Below, one piece after another: positions 16,880 through 27,572 of a stretch of DNA of 64,000 bases. The DNA is taken from the NCBI RefSeq assembly GCF_007676755.1, contig NZ_VEBK01000006.1:129654-193653 (forward strand), written 5' to 3'. The DNA comes from Bacillus sp. FJAT-22090 (GTDB taxonomy: Bacteria > Bacillota > Bacilli > Bacillales_A > Planococcaceae). The number at the start of each line of letters is the position of its first letter. Position 1 is the stretch's first letter. Position numbers and translations under genes: made by a program. The notes under the pieces are model-generated. The model had not been told where the DNA came from. It worked only from the letters and a program-made list of their open reading frames with translations, and searched no databases.

Positions 16880-19513
16880 TTAGATAGATTTAATATATTC
16901 AAACACAGAGTTTAACGCTGACTCAAGCTTACTTCCGTCTTTTGCACCAGCCATGGCAAAGTCGGGACGTCCGCCACCTTTTCCTCCGCATGCTTCTGCT
17001 ACTAGTTTGACGATATTACCTGCATGATAGTTCCCACCGACTAAATCTTTTGTCACTCCCGCAGAAATCATTACTTTATCTCCATCAATTGCCCCAAGAA
17101 CAATTACAGCTTTATCTAACTTTTGTTTTAGGTCATCCATCATTTGACGCAATTGGTTATTGTCTTTTGCATCTACTTTTACAGAGAGCACAGTAACATC
17201 ATTTATTGTTTGTGCAGAAGATAACACGGAAGAAGCCTGGCTATTTGCAATTTTCGCAGAAAGTGATTCATTTTCTTTTTGTACATTTTTTAATTCTTGG
17301 AGCGTTTGAGCAACTTTAGCTACTAGATCTTTTGACTGAGCCTTCAATAATTGAGCCGCATCTGCAAGTATATGTTCTTCTTCTTTTACAACTTCAAAAG
17401 CACCTTTGCCGGTCACAGCTTCAATACGGCGCGTACCTGCACCAATACCGCTTTCAGATAGAATTTTAAAGAATCCAATTTCTGATGTATTTTGTACGTG
17501 AACACCACCACAAAGTTCTAGTGAGAACGGTCCCATTTGAACAACACGGACAATATCACCATATTTTTCTCCGAATAATGCCATTGCACCCATTTTCTTA
17601 GCATCTTCGATATTATGGTACCCAATTACTACCGGTATATTATCCCACACTTTTTCGTTCACTATACGTTCAATTTTCTCCAACTCTTCTTTTGTAACTT
17701 GACCGAAATGGGAAAAGTCAAAACGTAAACGATCCGGGCCTACATAGGAACCAGCTTGGTTGACATGCGTTCCTAAAACTTCTTTTAACGCTTGATGCAA
17801 CAAATGGGTAGCGGAGTGATTTTTAATCGTATGCCCGCGTAATGATGAATCTACTGTTGCTGTAACAATTGCATCACTAATCATTTCACCGGATTCGATA
17901 ACTACTGTATGCAAGTTTTGTCCATTTGGTGCTTTTTGCACGTCTTTGACAAATCCTCTAAATGTCTCATTTTCAATTATTCCATGATCGGCAATTTGAC
18001 CACCGCTTTCTGCGTAGAAAGGTGTTTGCGTTAATACAACTTGTACCTCATCACCTTCACTAGCGGATTTCACTAGCATTTGTCCATGAATAATCGAAGT
18101 TATTTTTGTTGAAGTAGCTAATGTGTCATATCCGATAAATTCACTTTCATCGTGAAGATTGCTAAACACTTCAGACTGTACTTGCATAGAATCGACATTT
18201 TGTCGAGCAGCACGAGCACGATTGCGCTGAGCTTCCATTTCTGTTTTGAACCCTTCATGGTCTACCGTCATATTTGCTTCTTCTGCATATTCTTCTGTTA
18301 ATTCGATAGGGAAGCCGTACGTATCATATAAAGTAAAAGTAGTCGTTCCAGGGATAAATGTTTCCCCTTTTGCACGCTGTTCTTCTATTACTTTTTCTAA
18401 AATAGTGAGACCATCATGAAGTGTTTCATGGAAGCGTTCTTCTTCTGTTTTAATCACACGCATGATAAAGTCTTGTTTAGCCTTAACTTCTGGATAGAAC
18501 TCTTGCATAATTTCTCCAACAACCGGAACAAGCTCATATAAAAATGGTTTGTCGATACCTAGCTGTTTTGCAAATCGCACAGCACGTCGAAGCAGTCTTC
18601 TAAGTACGTATCCTCTACCTTCATTTGATGGAAGGGCTCCGTCTCCAATCGCAAAAGCAACCGTACGAATATGGTCTGCAATTACTTTGAAAGCTATATC
18701 ATCTTCTTTGTTTGAACGATAAGTTTTTCCAGAAATCCCTTCTGTTTGACGAATAATTGGAATAAATAAATCAGTGTCAAAGTTTGTCGGAACATCTTGT
18801 ACAACACTCGCCATACGTTCTAATCCCATACCTGTATCAATATTTTGTTTTGGCAGTGGGGTGTACGTATGATCTGGATTATGGTTGAATTCGGAGAATA
18901 CTAAGTTCCAAATTTCTAAATAGCGATCATTTTCTCCACCTGGATACAGTTCTGGATCATTTATATCGTTACCATAAGTTTCTCCGCGGTCATAGAAAAT
19001 TTCGGAGTTCGGACCACTTGGACCTTCTCCAATGTCCCAGAAATTACCCTCTAATCGAATAATTCTTTCTTCGGGAATACCAATTTCATTTTTCCAAATA
19101 TTATATGCTTCTTCATCTTCTGGGTGGACGGTAATAGATAACTTTTCTGCCTCGAAAGCCATCCATTTATCACTCGTCAAAAATTCCCATGCCCATTCGA
19201 TCGCTTCTTTTTTGAAATAATCACCGATCGAGAAGTTCCCTAACATCTCAAAAAATGTATGGTGTCGAGCAGTTTTCCCTACATTCTCGATGTCATTTGT
19301 ACGAATCGATTTTTGAGCATTTGTAATGCGTGGGTTTTCCGGCACAACACGTCCATCAAAATATTTTTTTAAAGTTGCAACTCCACTGTTTATCCAAAGT
19401 AATGATGGATCATTAATTGGCACTAGGGGTGCAGATGGTTCCTGTGCATGGCCTTTTTCGATAAAAAAGTCTAAATACATTTGTCTAATTTGAGCGCCTG
19501 TTAACTGTTTCAC
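16880..19513 (-). CDS. alaS: Alanyl-tRNA synthetase AlaS
   Basis: An 877-residue class II synthetase. The catalytic core contains [15 protein letters not shown] (motif 2 region), [26 protein letters not shown] and [19 protein letters not shown]. The editing domain follows with [11 protein letters not shown] and its zinc-type CGG site, then a C-terminal oligomerisation domain ending in [17 protein letters not shown]. The GTG at 19513 with AGGAGGAATTACA is chosen. The in-frame extension upstream runs into the T-box leader. Confidence 0.97.
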   Translation of the reverse strand: MKQLTGAQIRQMYLDFFIEKGHAQEPSAPLVPINDPSLLWINSGVATLKKYFDGRVVPENPRITNAQKSIRTNDIENVGKTARHHTFFEMLGNFSIGDYFKKEAIEWAWEFLTSDKWMAFEAEKLSITVHPEDEEAYNIWKNEIGIPEERIIRLEGNFWDIGEGPSGPNSEIFYDRGETYGNDINDPELYPGGENDRYLEIWNLVFSEFNHNPDHTYTPLPKQNIDTGMGLERMASVVQDVPTNFDTDLFIPIIRQTEGISGKTYRSNKEDDIAFKVIADHIRTVAFAIGDGALPSNEGRGYVLRRLLRRAVRFAKQLGIDKPFLYELVPVVGEIMQEFYPEVKAKQDFIMRVIKTEEERFHETLHDGLTILEKVIEEQRAKGETFIPGTTTFTLYDTYGFPIELTEEYAEEANMTVDHEGFKTEMEAQRNRARAARQNVDSMQVQSEVFSNLHDESEFIGYDTLATSTKITSIIHGQMLVKSASEGDEVQVVLTQTPFYAESGGQIADHGIIENETFRGFVKDVQKAPNGQNLHTVVIESGEMISDAIVTATVDSSLRGHTIKNHSATHLLHQALKEVLGTHVNQAGSYVGPDRLRFDFSHFGQVTKEELEKIERIVNEKVWDNIPVVIGYHNIEDAKKMGAMALFGEKYGDIVRVVQMGPFSLELCGGVHVQNTSEIGFFKILSESGIGAGTRRIEAVTGKGAFEVVKEEEHILADAAQLLKAQSKDLVAKVAQTLQELKNVQKENESLSAKIANSQASSVLSSAQTINDVTVLSVKVDAKDNNQLRQMMDDLKQKLDKAVIVLGAIDGDKVMISAGVTKDLVGGNYHAGNIVKLVAEACGGKGGGRPDFAMAGAKDGSKLESALNSVFEYIKSI

Positions 19514-19544
19514 TGTAATTCCTCCTAATTTTGAAATGCGTACA

Positions 19545-19805
19545 ACTCTTTTTTGAACGAAAATAAAAAAAGCCTCCATCCCCAAAAAGGGACGAAAGCT
19601 ATTATTTCGCGGTACCACCCTAGTTACATATCGGCTTTTTGCCAACATGTCTCTTAAGAAGCCTTAACGCGGCAAAACGGCAGGTTTTAACTGCACTCAG
19701 GAGTAGCTTTCCTAATTGTTGGGTTCTGAGAATTCTTTCAGCCGTGGAATCCCTCTCTAGTCAGGCAACAATAGTACTTTCTCCGTCAACATTTTCGTTA
19801 TATGC
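19545..19805 (-). promoter_or_regulatory. T-box riboswitch, alanine (alaS leader)
   Basis: The minus-strand leader carries the canonical T-box sequence AGGGTGGTACCGCG (19621-19608). Just after it is an intrinsic terminator (GTCCC/GGGAT stem with a TTTTTTT tail, 19605-19563). Stem I shows an AGTA turn and, opposite it in the specifier loop after CAACAATTAG, GAAAGCTACTCC. The GCT at 19707-19705 is therefore the alanine specifier codon. Uncharged tRNA-Ala should favour the antiterminator and switch on alaS. Confidence 0.93.
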
Positions 19806-19810
19806 AATTG

Positions 19811-19839
19811 ATTATAAGAAACTCTGGTCCCAATGTCAA
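19811..19839 (-). promoter_or_regulatory. Consensus sigma-A promoter of the alaS T-box transcript
   Basis: Minus strand TTGACA (19839-19834), exactly 17 bp, TATAAT (19816-19811): a perfect consensus promoter. The -35 box overlaps the stop codon region of recD2, which ends at 19836. Confidence 0.9.
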
Positions 19840-22262
19840 TTGTCTGCATCCATAAATTGATAAGGACTAATTCCTTTCATGCCAAAGAGGGGATCAATCG
19901 AGTGATAATTATCGGCCGATAAAAAAGTGGCATCTGCAATTATTTCTACATTATTATCCTCATTCTTATTTTCCAATTCGTCTTGTACTATCGTTTGCTC
20001 TTCATCGCCAGTTAACCGTTCTTTTAATGTTGTTAAGCGTTGCAAATCGTCTGTTCTTTCCACACCAAACTTAAATACTTCTGGATCTCCACATAGAATA
20101 AGAAAGTTTTTAGCACGTGTAATTCCTGTATATAATAGGTTTCGACGAAGCATTTTCATATAGCTTCTCGTTACCGGCATAATAACTGTTTGGAACTCAC
20201 TTCCTTGCGATTTATGTACAGAGCAGCAGTACGCTAATGTGATTTGGTTCAAATCGTTTTTTTCATATGTTACTTCAGTTCCATCAAACGACACGACAAG
20301 CATTTCTTTTTTTTCTACTGTTTCAGCCGCTTTAAATATACTAACAACTTCTCCCATATCTCCGTTAAACACATTGCTTTCCGGCTGGTTGACGAGTTGA
20401 AGCACTTTATCACCAATTCGGTAAATGGTTTCTGCGAAAATCATTTCTTTTCGCTTACCATCCGGATTGGGATTGACCATTTCTTGAATCATTTTATTTA
20501 AAGCATCAATTCCAGCAGGACCTCGATACATGGGCGCTAAAATTTGAATATCCCGAATCGAATGTCCTTTTGATAAAGCACTTTTGAGCACTTGTTCCAC
20601 TACTTTAGGTATTTGCTCCGTCGAAGCTTTAATAAAAGAACGGTCTTTTGTTTTATCTAATAGAGTCGCTGGAACCGATCCTATTTTCATTTCATGCGCC
20701 AATTCAATGATGGAAGATCCTTCCGATTGCCGATAAATATCTTTTAATTCAACGGTAGGTATCCGTTTAGATGCGAGCAAATCTTTTAGTACTTGCCCAG
20801 GTCCGACCGGTGGCAACTGATCCTGATCTCCTACAAAAATAACTTGTGCATCTTTAGGAATTGCCTTTAACAATTGATGCCCAAGCCACGTATCAAGCAT
20901 GGAAGTTTCATCTATGATGATTAATTTCCCTTCGATTTCTTTTCCTTCTACATCTTCATCTTCTTGTCCTGTAAAGCCTAGCAACCGGTGAATAGTCATC
21001 GCGGGTAATTCAGTTGATTCACTTAGCCGCTTTGCCGCCCTACCTGTTGGTGCTGCTAAAACGATCGGAAACGGCTTTTTGTCTTTCGCCCACTCTTTTG
21101 GATCGAGCGACAAACCATGAAGCTCTCCATATAGCTCTACAATCCCGCGGACTACCGTTGTTTTCCCGGTGCCTGGTCCTCCGGTTAACAATGTTATACT
21201 AGCATTTAATGCTGTCTCAATTGCTTTGACTTGCGTAGATGCGTATTGGACTCCTAATCGTTCCTCGATAGCCCCCAAATGTTTTTTCATTTCTGCTAAC
21301 GGAAATTTATGGTGAGAATCATTTTGAGCAAGCAATGTTTCTATTTTAGATCCAATTCCAACTTCTGAATAGTACAGGGAAGGAACGTAAAAGCGATTTA
21401 CCTCTCCCACAATCCGACTTTCTTCCGCAAGTTCGATGCAACATTTTGTTATTGATTCAAACGGTATTTCTTCCCTTTGAGCACTTTCCAATAACTTTTT
21501 CACTGACTCCAACAGCTCTTCCGCATATAAAAAGACATGTCCCTCGCTTAAAGAGGCAGTTTGCAATAAATGAAAAATCGCCGCTTTAATCCGGTCGGGG
21601 TGATTCCCTTTAATACCCAATTTATAACCAAGTTCATCAGCACGTATAAATCCAACGCCTTCTACTTCTTCAATTAGCCGGTATGGATTTTTTGTTAAAA
21701 CAGTTAGCGTTTCTTCTCTGTAAGACTGATAGATTTTCATTGCGACTTGCGGTCCAAAACCCCATTCATTTAGTTGGATCATCACTTTTTCTAAACCTAA
21801 ATTTTGCTCTAAAACAGCTCGTAAAGTTTGTTTTTTCTCTTCTGCAAGTCGTGGAATAACATCTAAAGCTGCTGGGTCATCCAATATTCTATTAATTGCA
21901 TTTGGGCCAAGCTTTTTCACGATTGTTTCTGCTGTTTTACGACCAATTCCGGGGAACATATCACTCGATAAATAATGGACAATCCCCTGCTCAGTAGCTG
22001 GTACTTCCTTTTGAAAGGTTTCTACCTGAAATTGCACTCCGTATTTTGGATGATTTTTAATGAATCCAGTAAATTTATATGCTTCTTCTAAAACAAGTGA
22101 AGGAAAATAACCTGTGACGATTATTTCCTTATCGGTATATGTAGTGTTTGTAGATTTAATCTTTAGTTTGATAATAGAAAATAGATTTTGGGGATTATGA
22201 AAAATAGAGACAATAGGACGACCCGTTATAAACTGTTTTTCATTGTTCATTTCGTTTGTCAC
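19836..22262 (-). CDS. recD2: ATP-dependent 5'-3' DNA helicase RecD2
   Basis: An 808-residue superfamily 1B helicase of the RecD2/YrrC type, which lacks RecB and RecC partners and acts in replication-fork and repair processes. N-terminal helix-hairpin-helix-like repeats (SDMFPGIGRKTAETIVKKLG, VEGVGFIRADELGYKLGI) precede the Walker A motif LLTGGPGTGKTT. Walker B (IIDETSML), GDQDQLPPVGPG and the C-terminal TLAYCCSVHKSQGSEF and YTGITRAK motifs follow. The GTG at 22262 has GGAGG seven bases upstream. Confidence 0.96.
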   Translation of the reverse strand: MTNEMNNEKQFITGRPIVSIFHNPQNLFSIIKLKIKSTNTTYTDKEIIVTGYFPSLVLEEAYKFTGFIKNHPKYGVQFQVETFQKEVPATEQGIVHYLSSDMFPGIGRKTAETIVKKLGPNAINRILDDPAALDVIPRLAEEKKQTLRAVLEQNLGLEKVMIQLNEWGFGPQVAMKIYQSYREETLTVLTKNPYRLIEEVEGVGFIRADELGYKLGIKGNHPDRIKAAIFHLLQTASLSEGHVFLYAEELLESVKKLLESAQREEIPFESITKCCIELAEESRIVGEVNRFYVPSLYYSEVGIGSKIETLLAQNDSHHKFPLAEMKKHLGAIEERLGVQYASTQVKAIETALNASITLLTGGPGTGKTTVVRGIVELYGELHGLSLDPKEWAKDKKPFPIVLAAPTGRAAKRLSESTELPAMTIHRLLGFTGQEDEDVEGKEIEGKLIIIDETSMLDTWLGHQLLKAIPKDAQVIFVGDQDQLPPVGPGQVLKDLLASKRIPTVELKDIYRQSEGSSIIELAHEMKIGSVPATLLDKTKDRSFIKASTEQIPKVVEQVLKSALSKGHSIRDIQILAPMYRGPAGIDALNKMIQEMVNPNPDGKRKEMIFAETIYRIGDKVLQLVNQPESNVFNGDMGEVVSIFKAAETVEKKEMLVVSFDGTEVTYEKNDLNQITLAYCCSVHKSQGSEFQTVIMPVTRSYMKMLRRNLLYTGITRAKNFLILCGDPEVFKFGVERTDDLQRLTTLKERLTGDEEQTIVQDELENKNEDNNVEIIADATFLSADNYHSIDPLFGMKGISPYQFMDADN

Positions 22263-22288
22263 ACTACCGCCTCCAAAATTTTTCCATA

Positions 22289-22945
22289 TTAATTGCGAAG
22301 AGAAATCATATCAAATACATATCGTGCTTGATCATAAGTTGGTTGAATTGTAAATGCTGCTTTAAGATGGTATAAAGCAGTTTCTGTATCCGACGTTGAA
22401 ACCGCATATAAGACACCTAGGTTATAATGGGCATCTGCATTTTCGGCATCCGCTGCTATAATATCTTTTAAAATCGGCTCGGCCTGTTCGAACATTTCCA
22501 TACTTGCAAGTGCGATGCTAAATGTTAATGCAATTTGAGTATCCGACGGCGCTAACTCATAAGCTCGTTGTAAATAAGGTAAAGAAAGCTTTGTTTGCCC
22601 TTCTTTTTCCAAGCTTTTTCCAAGCATAAAATAGGCATCTGGACCTTCAATACCATTTGAAATAGCCTTTTCATATAGCTTTGCCGCTTCTGCAAAACGT
22701 TCCGTATTATAGTATAAATTTGCTAGACTATAAAATGCAGTGGCAGCATGTTCATCTAAAGTAATGGCTTTTTGAAAAAAACGCTCTGCACGTTCGTTTT
22801 CATTCATAGAGGCAAGAAGATTGCCAAAATTAATATAGCCGATCGCTTCTTCTGGGCTTTCTTCAATCGCTTTTGTAAATAACTCGACTGCTTTTTCATA
22901 ATTTTCTTCTTGAATTGCTTGAATTCCTAGTTCATTGTAATTCAT
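22289..22945 (-). CDS. yrrB: Tetratricopeptide-repeat protein YrrB
   Basis: A 218-residue protein built almost wholly of tandem 34-residue TPR units (for example YEKAVELFTKAIEESPEEAIGY and ERFFQKAITLDEHAATAFYSL). It is probably a soluble protein-protein scaffold. The partner is unknown; in Bacillus subtilis yrrB also lies between mnmA and recD2. The ATG at 22945 with GGGAGGAACTTGT is preferred over a frame start five codons upstream. Confidence 0.9.
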   Translation of the reverse strand: MNYNELGIQAIQEENYEKAVELFTKAIEESPEEAIGYINFGNLLASMNENERAERFFQKAITLDEHAATAFYSLANLYYNTERFAEAAKLYEKAISNGIEGPDAYFMLGKSLEKEGQTKLSLPYLQRAYELAPSDTQIALTFSIALASMEMFEQAEPILKDIIAADAENADAHYNLGVLYAVSTSDTETALYHLKAAFTIQPTYDQARYVFDMISLRN

Positions 22946-22959
22946 ACAAGTTCCTCCCA

Positions 22960-24078
<1,119 letters not shown>

Positions 24079-24104
24079 TCACTCATTTCAATTATTCTTT
24101 CCAC

Positions 24105-25235
24105 TCACCGAATAATTTTACTTATTCTATTTGCAGCTTCTACTACTTGCTGCTCTGAATTATTTTGTCCAAAACTAAAACGTACAGAATTTCGAAGTTC
24201 TGGTGTATTTTCACCGTACATTGCAACTAATACATGCGAAGGATCAATAGAACCAGCTGTACATGCAGAACCACTAGAGGCATCTATTCCTGCTAGATCA
24301 AGCTGCACTAAAAATGTCTCTACGTCTGTTTTGGGAATGCTAATGTTCAGTACATGGGGCAATACAGATTCTGTTGACCCATTTATAGTGAATTGGACTC
24401 CATTACTCTCCAGTTCATGCAAGAAGACTCGTTTTAATTTATTATAATGGGCAAAGCTTTCTTCTAGCTGCCCTTGCTTAATCTCCACTGCTCTAGCAAA
24501 TGCAACTACTGCGGGAACATTTTCTGTCCCTGCACGTCTTTTACGTTCTTGTTGCCCTCCATAAAACAAAGGCTTTAACGTAATACCTTTTCGTGTGAAC
24601 AAAAAGCCAATTCCTTTTGGGCCATTAATCTTATGACTAGACACACTTAGTAAATCGACATGTAATTCATTCACGTCGATTTTCATGCTACCATATGCTT
24701 GAACTGCATCTGTGTGGAAATAGGCAGGATGGTCTTTTAACAACTCTCCAATAGATTGAATTGGTTGAATCGCACCAACTTCATTGTTTGCATACATAAC
24801 AGAAACTAAAATAGTATCGTCTCGTAGGGAATTTTTCAAGTCATTAATATCAATAAGCCCTTCTTTGTTCACTGGTAAATATGTCACTTCAAAGCCTTCT
24901 CGTTCTAATTGCTCACAAGCATGAAGTACAGCATGATGCTCTATTTGCGTTGTAATAATATGCATACCTTCACTTTTTCTTGCATAAGCCGTTCCAAAAA
25001 TAGCATAGTTATCCGCTTCTGTGCCACCACTTGTGATCGTAATTTCTGTTTCATGACCACCGATACTTTGGGCAAAAACAATTCTCGATTGGTCAAGTTT
25101 TTTTCTAGCCCCTCTGCCTGTTTGATGGATGCTTGAGGCATTTCCGTATTCTTCTTTTATTTCGTCAGTAAATGTTTGAATAACTTCTTCCGCCATTGGT
25201 GTAGTGGCTGCATGATCTAAATAAATTCTAGTCAT
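24105..25235 (-). CDS. iscS: Cysteine desulfurase (YrvO/IscS type)
   Basis: A 376-residue PLP enzyme that takes sulfur from cysteine. The PLP lysine is in SVSSHKINGPKG, the PLP-histidine region is QIEHHAVL, and the catalytic cysteine is in SSGSACTAGS. It opens with the typical YLDHAATTP. Placed directly before mnmA and after cymR, it most likely supplies MnmA and is under the cysteine regulator. Bacillus subtilis calls it YrvO. Confidence 0.96.
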   Translation of the reverse strand: MTRIYLDHAATTPMAEEVIQTFTDEIKEEYGNASSIHQTGRGARKKLDQSRIVFAQSIGGHETEITITSGGTEADNYAIFGTAYARKSEGMHIITTQIEHHAVLHACEQLEREGFEVTYLPVNKEGLIDINDLKNSLRDDTILVSVMYANNEVGAIQPIQSIGELLKDHPAYFHTDAVQAYGSMKIDVNELHVDLLSVSSHKINGPKGIGFLFTRKGITLKPLFYGGQQERKRRAGTENVPAVVAFARAVEIKQGQLEESFAHYNKLKRVFLHELESNGVQFTINGSTESVLPHVLNISIPKTDVETFLVQLDLAGIDASSGSACTAGSIDPSHVLVAMYGENTPELRNSVRFSFGQNNSEQQVVEAANRISKIIR

Positions 25236-25247
25236 TTTTAAGACTCC

Positions 25248-25670
25248 TTAAATATAAAACATATATCCAGTATCTTCTGGATTGTCTTCCGTGTATTGAG
25301 CTAAATCCTCGATTGTCGTCGTGTCTAACACATTTTTTACCGCATCTCGAATACGCATCCATAATTCACGTTGTGGTGGTTCTTCTTCTTCAATTCCTTC
25401 GACTATTTGAATTGGACCTTCCAACACTCGAATCACATCGCCAGCAGTAATCTCACTTGGCTTTTTAGGAAGCATATATCCTCCATAAGCTCCGCGCACA
25501 CTTTTAACGAGCCCTGCATTTCGTAATGGAGAAACAATTTGTTCTAAATAAGCTTCTGATAAATTATGCTCTGCTGCTATTTGGCGAAGCGCAATAGGTC
25601 CCTCTCCACATTGTTTTCCTAGAGCGACCATTATTGTTAAGCCATAGCGTCCTTTTGTTGAGAATTTCAA
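25248..25670 (-). CDS. cymR: Rrf2 family cysteine metabolism repressor CymR
   Basis: CymR represses cysteine uptake and synthesis genes, usually with CysK as partner. The 140-residue protein begins MKFSTKGRYGLTIMVALGK with an N-terminal winged helix-turn-helix (LRQIAAEHNLSEAYLEQIVSPLRNAGLVKSVRGAYGGY). No iron-sulfur cysteine triad is present, as expected for CymR. The TTG at 25670 has GGTGGAATATA before it and matches the family start; the frame before it is not conserved. Confidence 0.93.
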   Translation of the reverse strand: MKFSTKGRYGLTIMVALGKQCGEGPIALRQIAAEHNLSEAYLEQIVSPLRNAGLVKSVRGAYGGYMLPKKPSEITAGDVIRVLEGPIQIVEGIEEEEPPQRELWMRIRDAVKNVLDTTTIEDLAQYTEDNPEDTGYMFYI

Positions 25671-25732
25671 TATATTCCACCTCGTTAAGTTAAAATCAAT
25701 TATGCCCCGATGTAAAGACATCCCGTTTTTGA

Positions 25733-25761
25733 ATTGTACCTGCGCAATTAACTCCTTGCAA
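25733..25761 (-). promoter_or_regulatory. Sigma-A promoter of cymR
   Basis: Minus strand TTGCAA (25761-25756), 17 bp, TACAAT (25738-25733). The predicted start near 25726 gives a ~55-nt leader to cymR. Confidence 0.55.
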
Positions 25762-25790
25762 AATCCGTGTCATCTTGCCAAAGTACCTCT

Positions 25791-25816
25791 AAAAAAGCAA
25801 TTACTAATTGCTTTTT
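25791..25816. terminator. Perfect AT-rich hairpin in the cymR-rarA intergenic region
   Basis: AAAAAGCAATT and AATTGCTTTTT pair perfectly around a three-base loop, with T-runs on either strand. It lies upstream of cymR and rarA, so it ends no annotated gene. An extended -10 (TGCTATACT, 25846-25838, minus) sits just before it. It may mark an attenuator or a very short transcript. Confidence 0.5.
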
Positions 25817-25872
25817 CAAGTTAAAAATACTTTATTTAGTATAGCATAATTACACGTCAGAACGACTTCAAT

Positions 25873-25901
25873 ATGACTTTTCGATCGAACTTCGGTATAA
25901 T
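25873..25901 (+). promoter_or_regulatory. Sigma-A promoter of rarA
   Basis: ATGACT at 25873-25878, 17 bp, TATAAT at 25896-25901, about 28 nt before the rarA start codon. Confidence 0.55.
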
Positions 25902-25935
25902 TAAAGAACAGACGTTTGAATAAGGAGGGGTCGTT

Positions 25936-27222
25936 TTGAGCAATGAGCCTTTAGCATATCGCATGAGACCTCAAACGATAGATGAACTAGCAGGACAACA
26001 GCATGTAATCGGCATAGATACAGCCTTATATAAAATGATAAAGAACGGACATGTTCCTTCTATGCTTTTGTATGGTGACCCTGGGGTTGGCAAGACATCT
26101 CTTGCCTTTGCAATAGCTGGGACGACCAAGTTGCCCTTTGTCGCCCTTAATGCAACAAAAGCCGGAAAAAAAGACGTAGAAGATGTTGTAGCAGACGCAA
26201 GGATAAGCGGAAAGGTTATTTTGTTTCTTGATGAAATTCATCGATTCAATAAATTACAACAAGATACGCTTCTTCCCCACGTGGAAAATGGCTCCATCAT
26301 TTTAATAGGGGCTACAACGGAAAATCCATTTCACGATGTGAATCCTGCGATACGTTCTCGATGCGGAGAAATAAAACAACTAAAACGACTTACAACGGAA
26401 GATGTAGATATGCTTTTAGAAAGGGCTTTGAAGGATAAAGAAAAAGGATTAGGGAAAATGGCGATTGCCATTACGGATGAACAGCGCAAGAAAATTGCAG
26501 ATGCTGCAAATGGGGATGCTCGAAAAGCTTTGACATTATTAGAATCTACTGTTTTTGCAAGCTTTGAAGAAGACGGAGTTACGAAAGTAGAAGATGGCAT
26601 ATTAAATAGTCTTATTGATCGTGTAGGAGTCTTTGGTGATAAAAAAGGATCACATTTTTATAATTTATTGTCCGCTTTACAAAAATCCGTTCGAGGAAGC
26701 GATACAGATGCAGCCCTATATTATTTAGCTCATTTACTCGAAAATGGGGATTTAGTAGCCGTTTCTAGACGCCTTTTAGTGATGAGCTATGAAGATATCG
26801 GGTTGGCGAATCCTTCCGTAGGACCACAAGTACTCGCAGCAATTCAAGCAGCGGAAAGATTAGGTCTTCCGGAAGCCCGAATACCTTTAGCAAACGCAGT
26901 TGTCCTTATGTGTTTGTCAGAGAAATCTAATTCGGCTTACGCAGCTCTAGACTCTGCAATAGCAAGTATCCATGCAGGAAAAACAGGTGATATTCCAAAG
27001 CATTTGAAGGACACCCACTATGCAGGAGCAGCCGAGCTCGGACATGGAGGTTATATTTACCCCCATGACCATAAAATTGGGACGTTCGGGGGCTGGGTCA
27101 ATCAATCATACTTACCCGACAATTTAGTTGGGACAAGATTTTACGAACCAATTGAAGCAGGAGAAGAAAAACGTCTCGCTGGAATTTATAAGCGGCTAGA
27201 AACTTTTAAAAATGAGAAATAA
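25936..27222 (+). CDS. rarA: Replication-associated recombination protein RarA (MgsA)
   Basis: A 428-residue AAA+ ATPase of the RarA/WRNIP1 family, acting at stalled forks. Walker [10 protein letters not shown] is at residues 47-55, Walker [11 protein letters not shown] follows, and the sensor segment is IGATTENPF. The C-terminal MgsA tetramer domain contains [10 protein letters not shown] and [19 protein letters not shown]. The TTG at 25936 has AAGGAGGGG six bases upstream. It is the only plus-strand gene in this neighbourhood. Confidence 0.96.
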   Translation: MSNEPLAYRMRPQTIDELAGQQHVIGIDTALYKMIKNGHVPSMLLYGDPGVGKTSLAFAIAGTTKLPFVALNATKAGKKDVEDVVADARISGKVILFLDEIHRFNKLQQDTLLPHVENGSIILIGATTENPFHDVNPAIRSRCGEIKQLKRLTTEDVDMLLERALKDKEKGLGKMAIAITDEQRKKIADAANGDARKALTLLESTVFASFEEDGVTKVEDGILNSLIDRVGVFGDKKGSHFYNLLSALQKSVRGSDTDAALYYLAHLLENGDLVAVSRRLLVMSYEDIGLANPSVGPQVLAAIQAAERLGLPEARIPLANAVVLMCLSEKSNSAYAALDSAIASIHAGKTGDIPKHLKDTHYAGAAELGHGGYIYPHDHKIGTFGGWVNQSYLPDNLVGTRFYEPIEAGEEKRLAGIYKRLETFKNEK

Positions 27223-27263
27223 CATGAAACCCAGACAAGTTCTTCATGAAAGCATATAATAGA

Positions 27264-27306
27264 AAACGCCAGAAGAAAGAGGATTCATTTTTCTTCTGGC
27301 GTTTTA
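27264..27306. terminator. Bidirectional terminator between rarA and the 64-residue gene
   Basis: AAAACGCCAGAAGAAA and TTTCTTCTGGCGTTTT pair around an internal loop, with T-rich flanks on both strands. Confidence 0.9.
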
Positions 27307-27311
27307 TTTAA

Positions 27312-27506
27312 TTACACACCCATTTTACGTCGAGTATTACTAACTTTTTTCGTCATTTGACTTTTTGCTTTTTGGTTTCCCGCTGGTGCATTAGCTTGGG
27401 CTTTTCCACCAGATGCTTGGTTTTTCTTTTCTTCTAACTTTTGCTTTACTGCTTCTTGCAAGGTCATTTTCTTTTTCGGTGCTTCTTGATTTGTCGATTC
27501 TGTCAT
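27312..27506 (-). CDS. Small basic hypothetical protein (64 aa)
   Basis: A 64-residue lysine, glutamine and alanine rich protein with no predicted membrane segment. It has an N-terminal charged helix (KKKMTLQEAVKQKLEEKKNQ), a Gly/Ala/Asn linker and a basic tail (MTKKVSNTRRKMGV). It is probably largely disordered and might bind nucleic acid. I do not assign a family. A GAGGGAGATCTA site precedes the ATG, a good sigma-A promoter lies upstream, and a strong terminator follows, so it looks like a real one-gene transcript. Confidence 0.75.
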   Translation of the reverse strand: MTESTNQEAPKKKMTLQEAVKQKLEEKKNQASGGKAQANAPAGNQKAKSQMTKKVSNTRRKMGV

Positions 27507-27540
27507 TAGATCTCCCTCACTTTCCCATTGTTTTAATTTT

Positions 27541-27568
27541 AGTATAAGGGATAAGGAAAAAACTGCAA
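27541..27568 (-). promoter_or_regulatory. Sigma-A promoter of the 64-residue gene
   Basis: Minus strand TTGCAG (27568-27563), 16 bp, TATACT (27546-27541), about 35 nt before the start codon. It lies between the tcdA stop and this gene. Confidence 0.6.
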
Positions 27569-27572
27569 CTAA

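Noticed and set aside
19514..19648. 45-residue N-terminal extension of AlaS
   Set aside because: It would be translated from the T-box terminator region; a GTG with a strong AGGAGG site lies at 19513.
19639..19860. 73-codon plus-strand ORF upstream of alaS
   Set aside because: It is antisense to the alanine T-box and its promoter; no ribosome binding site.
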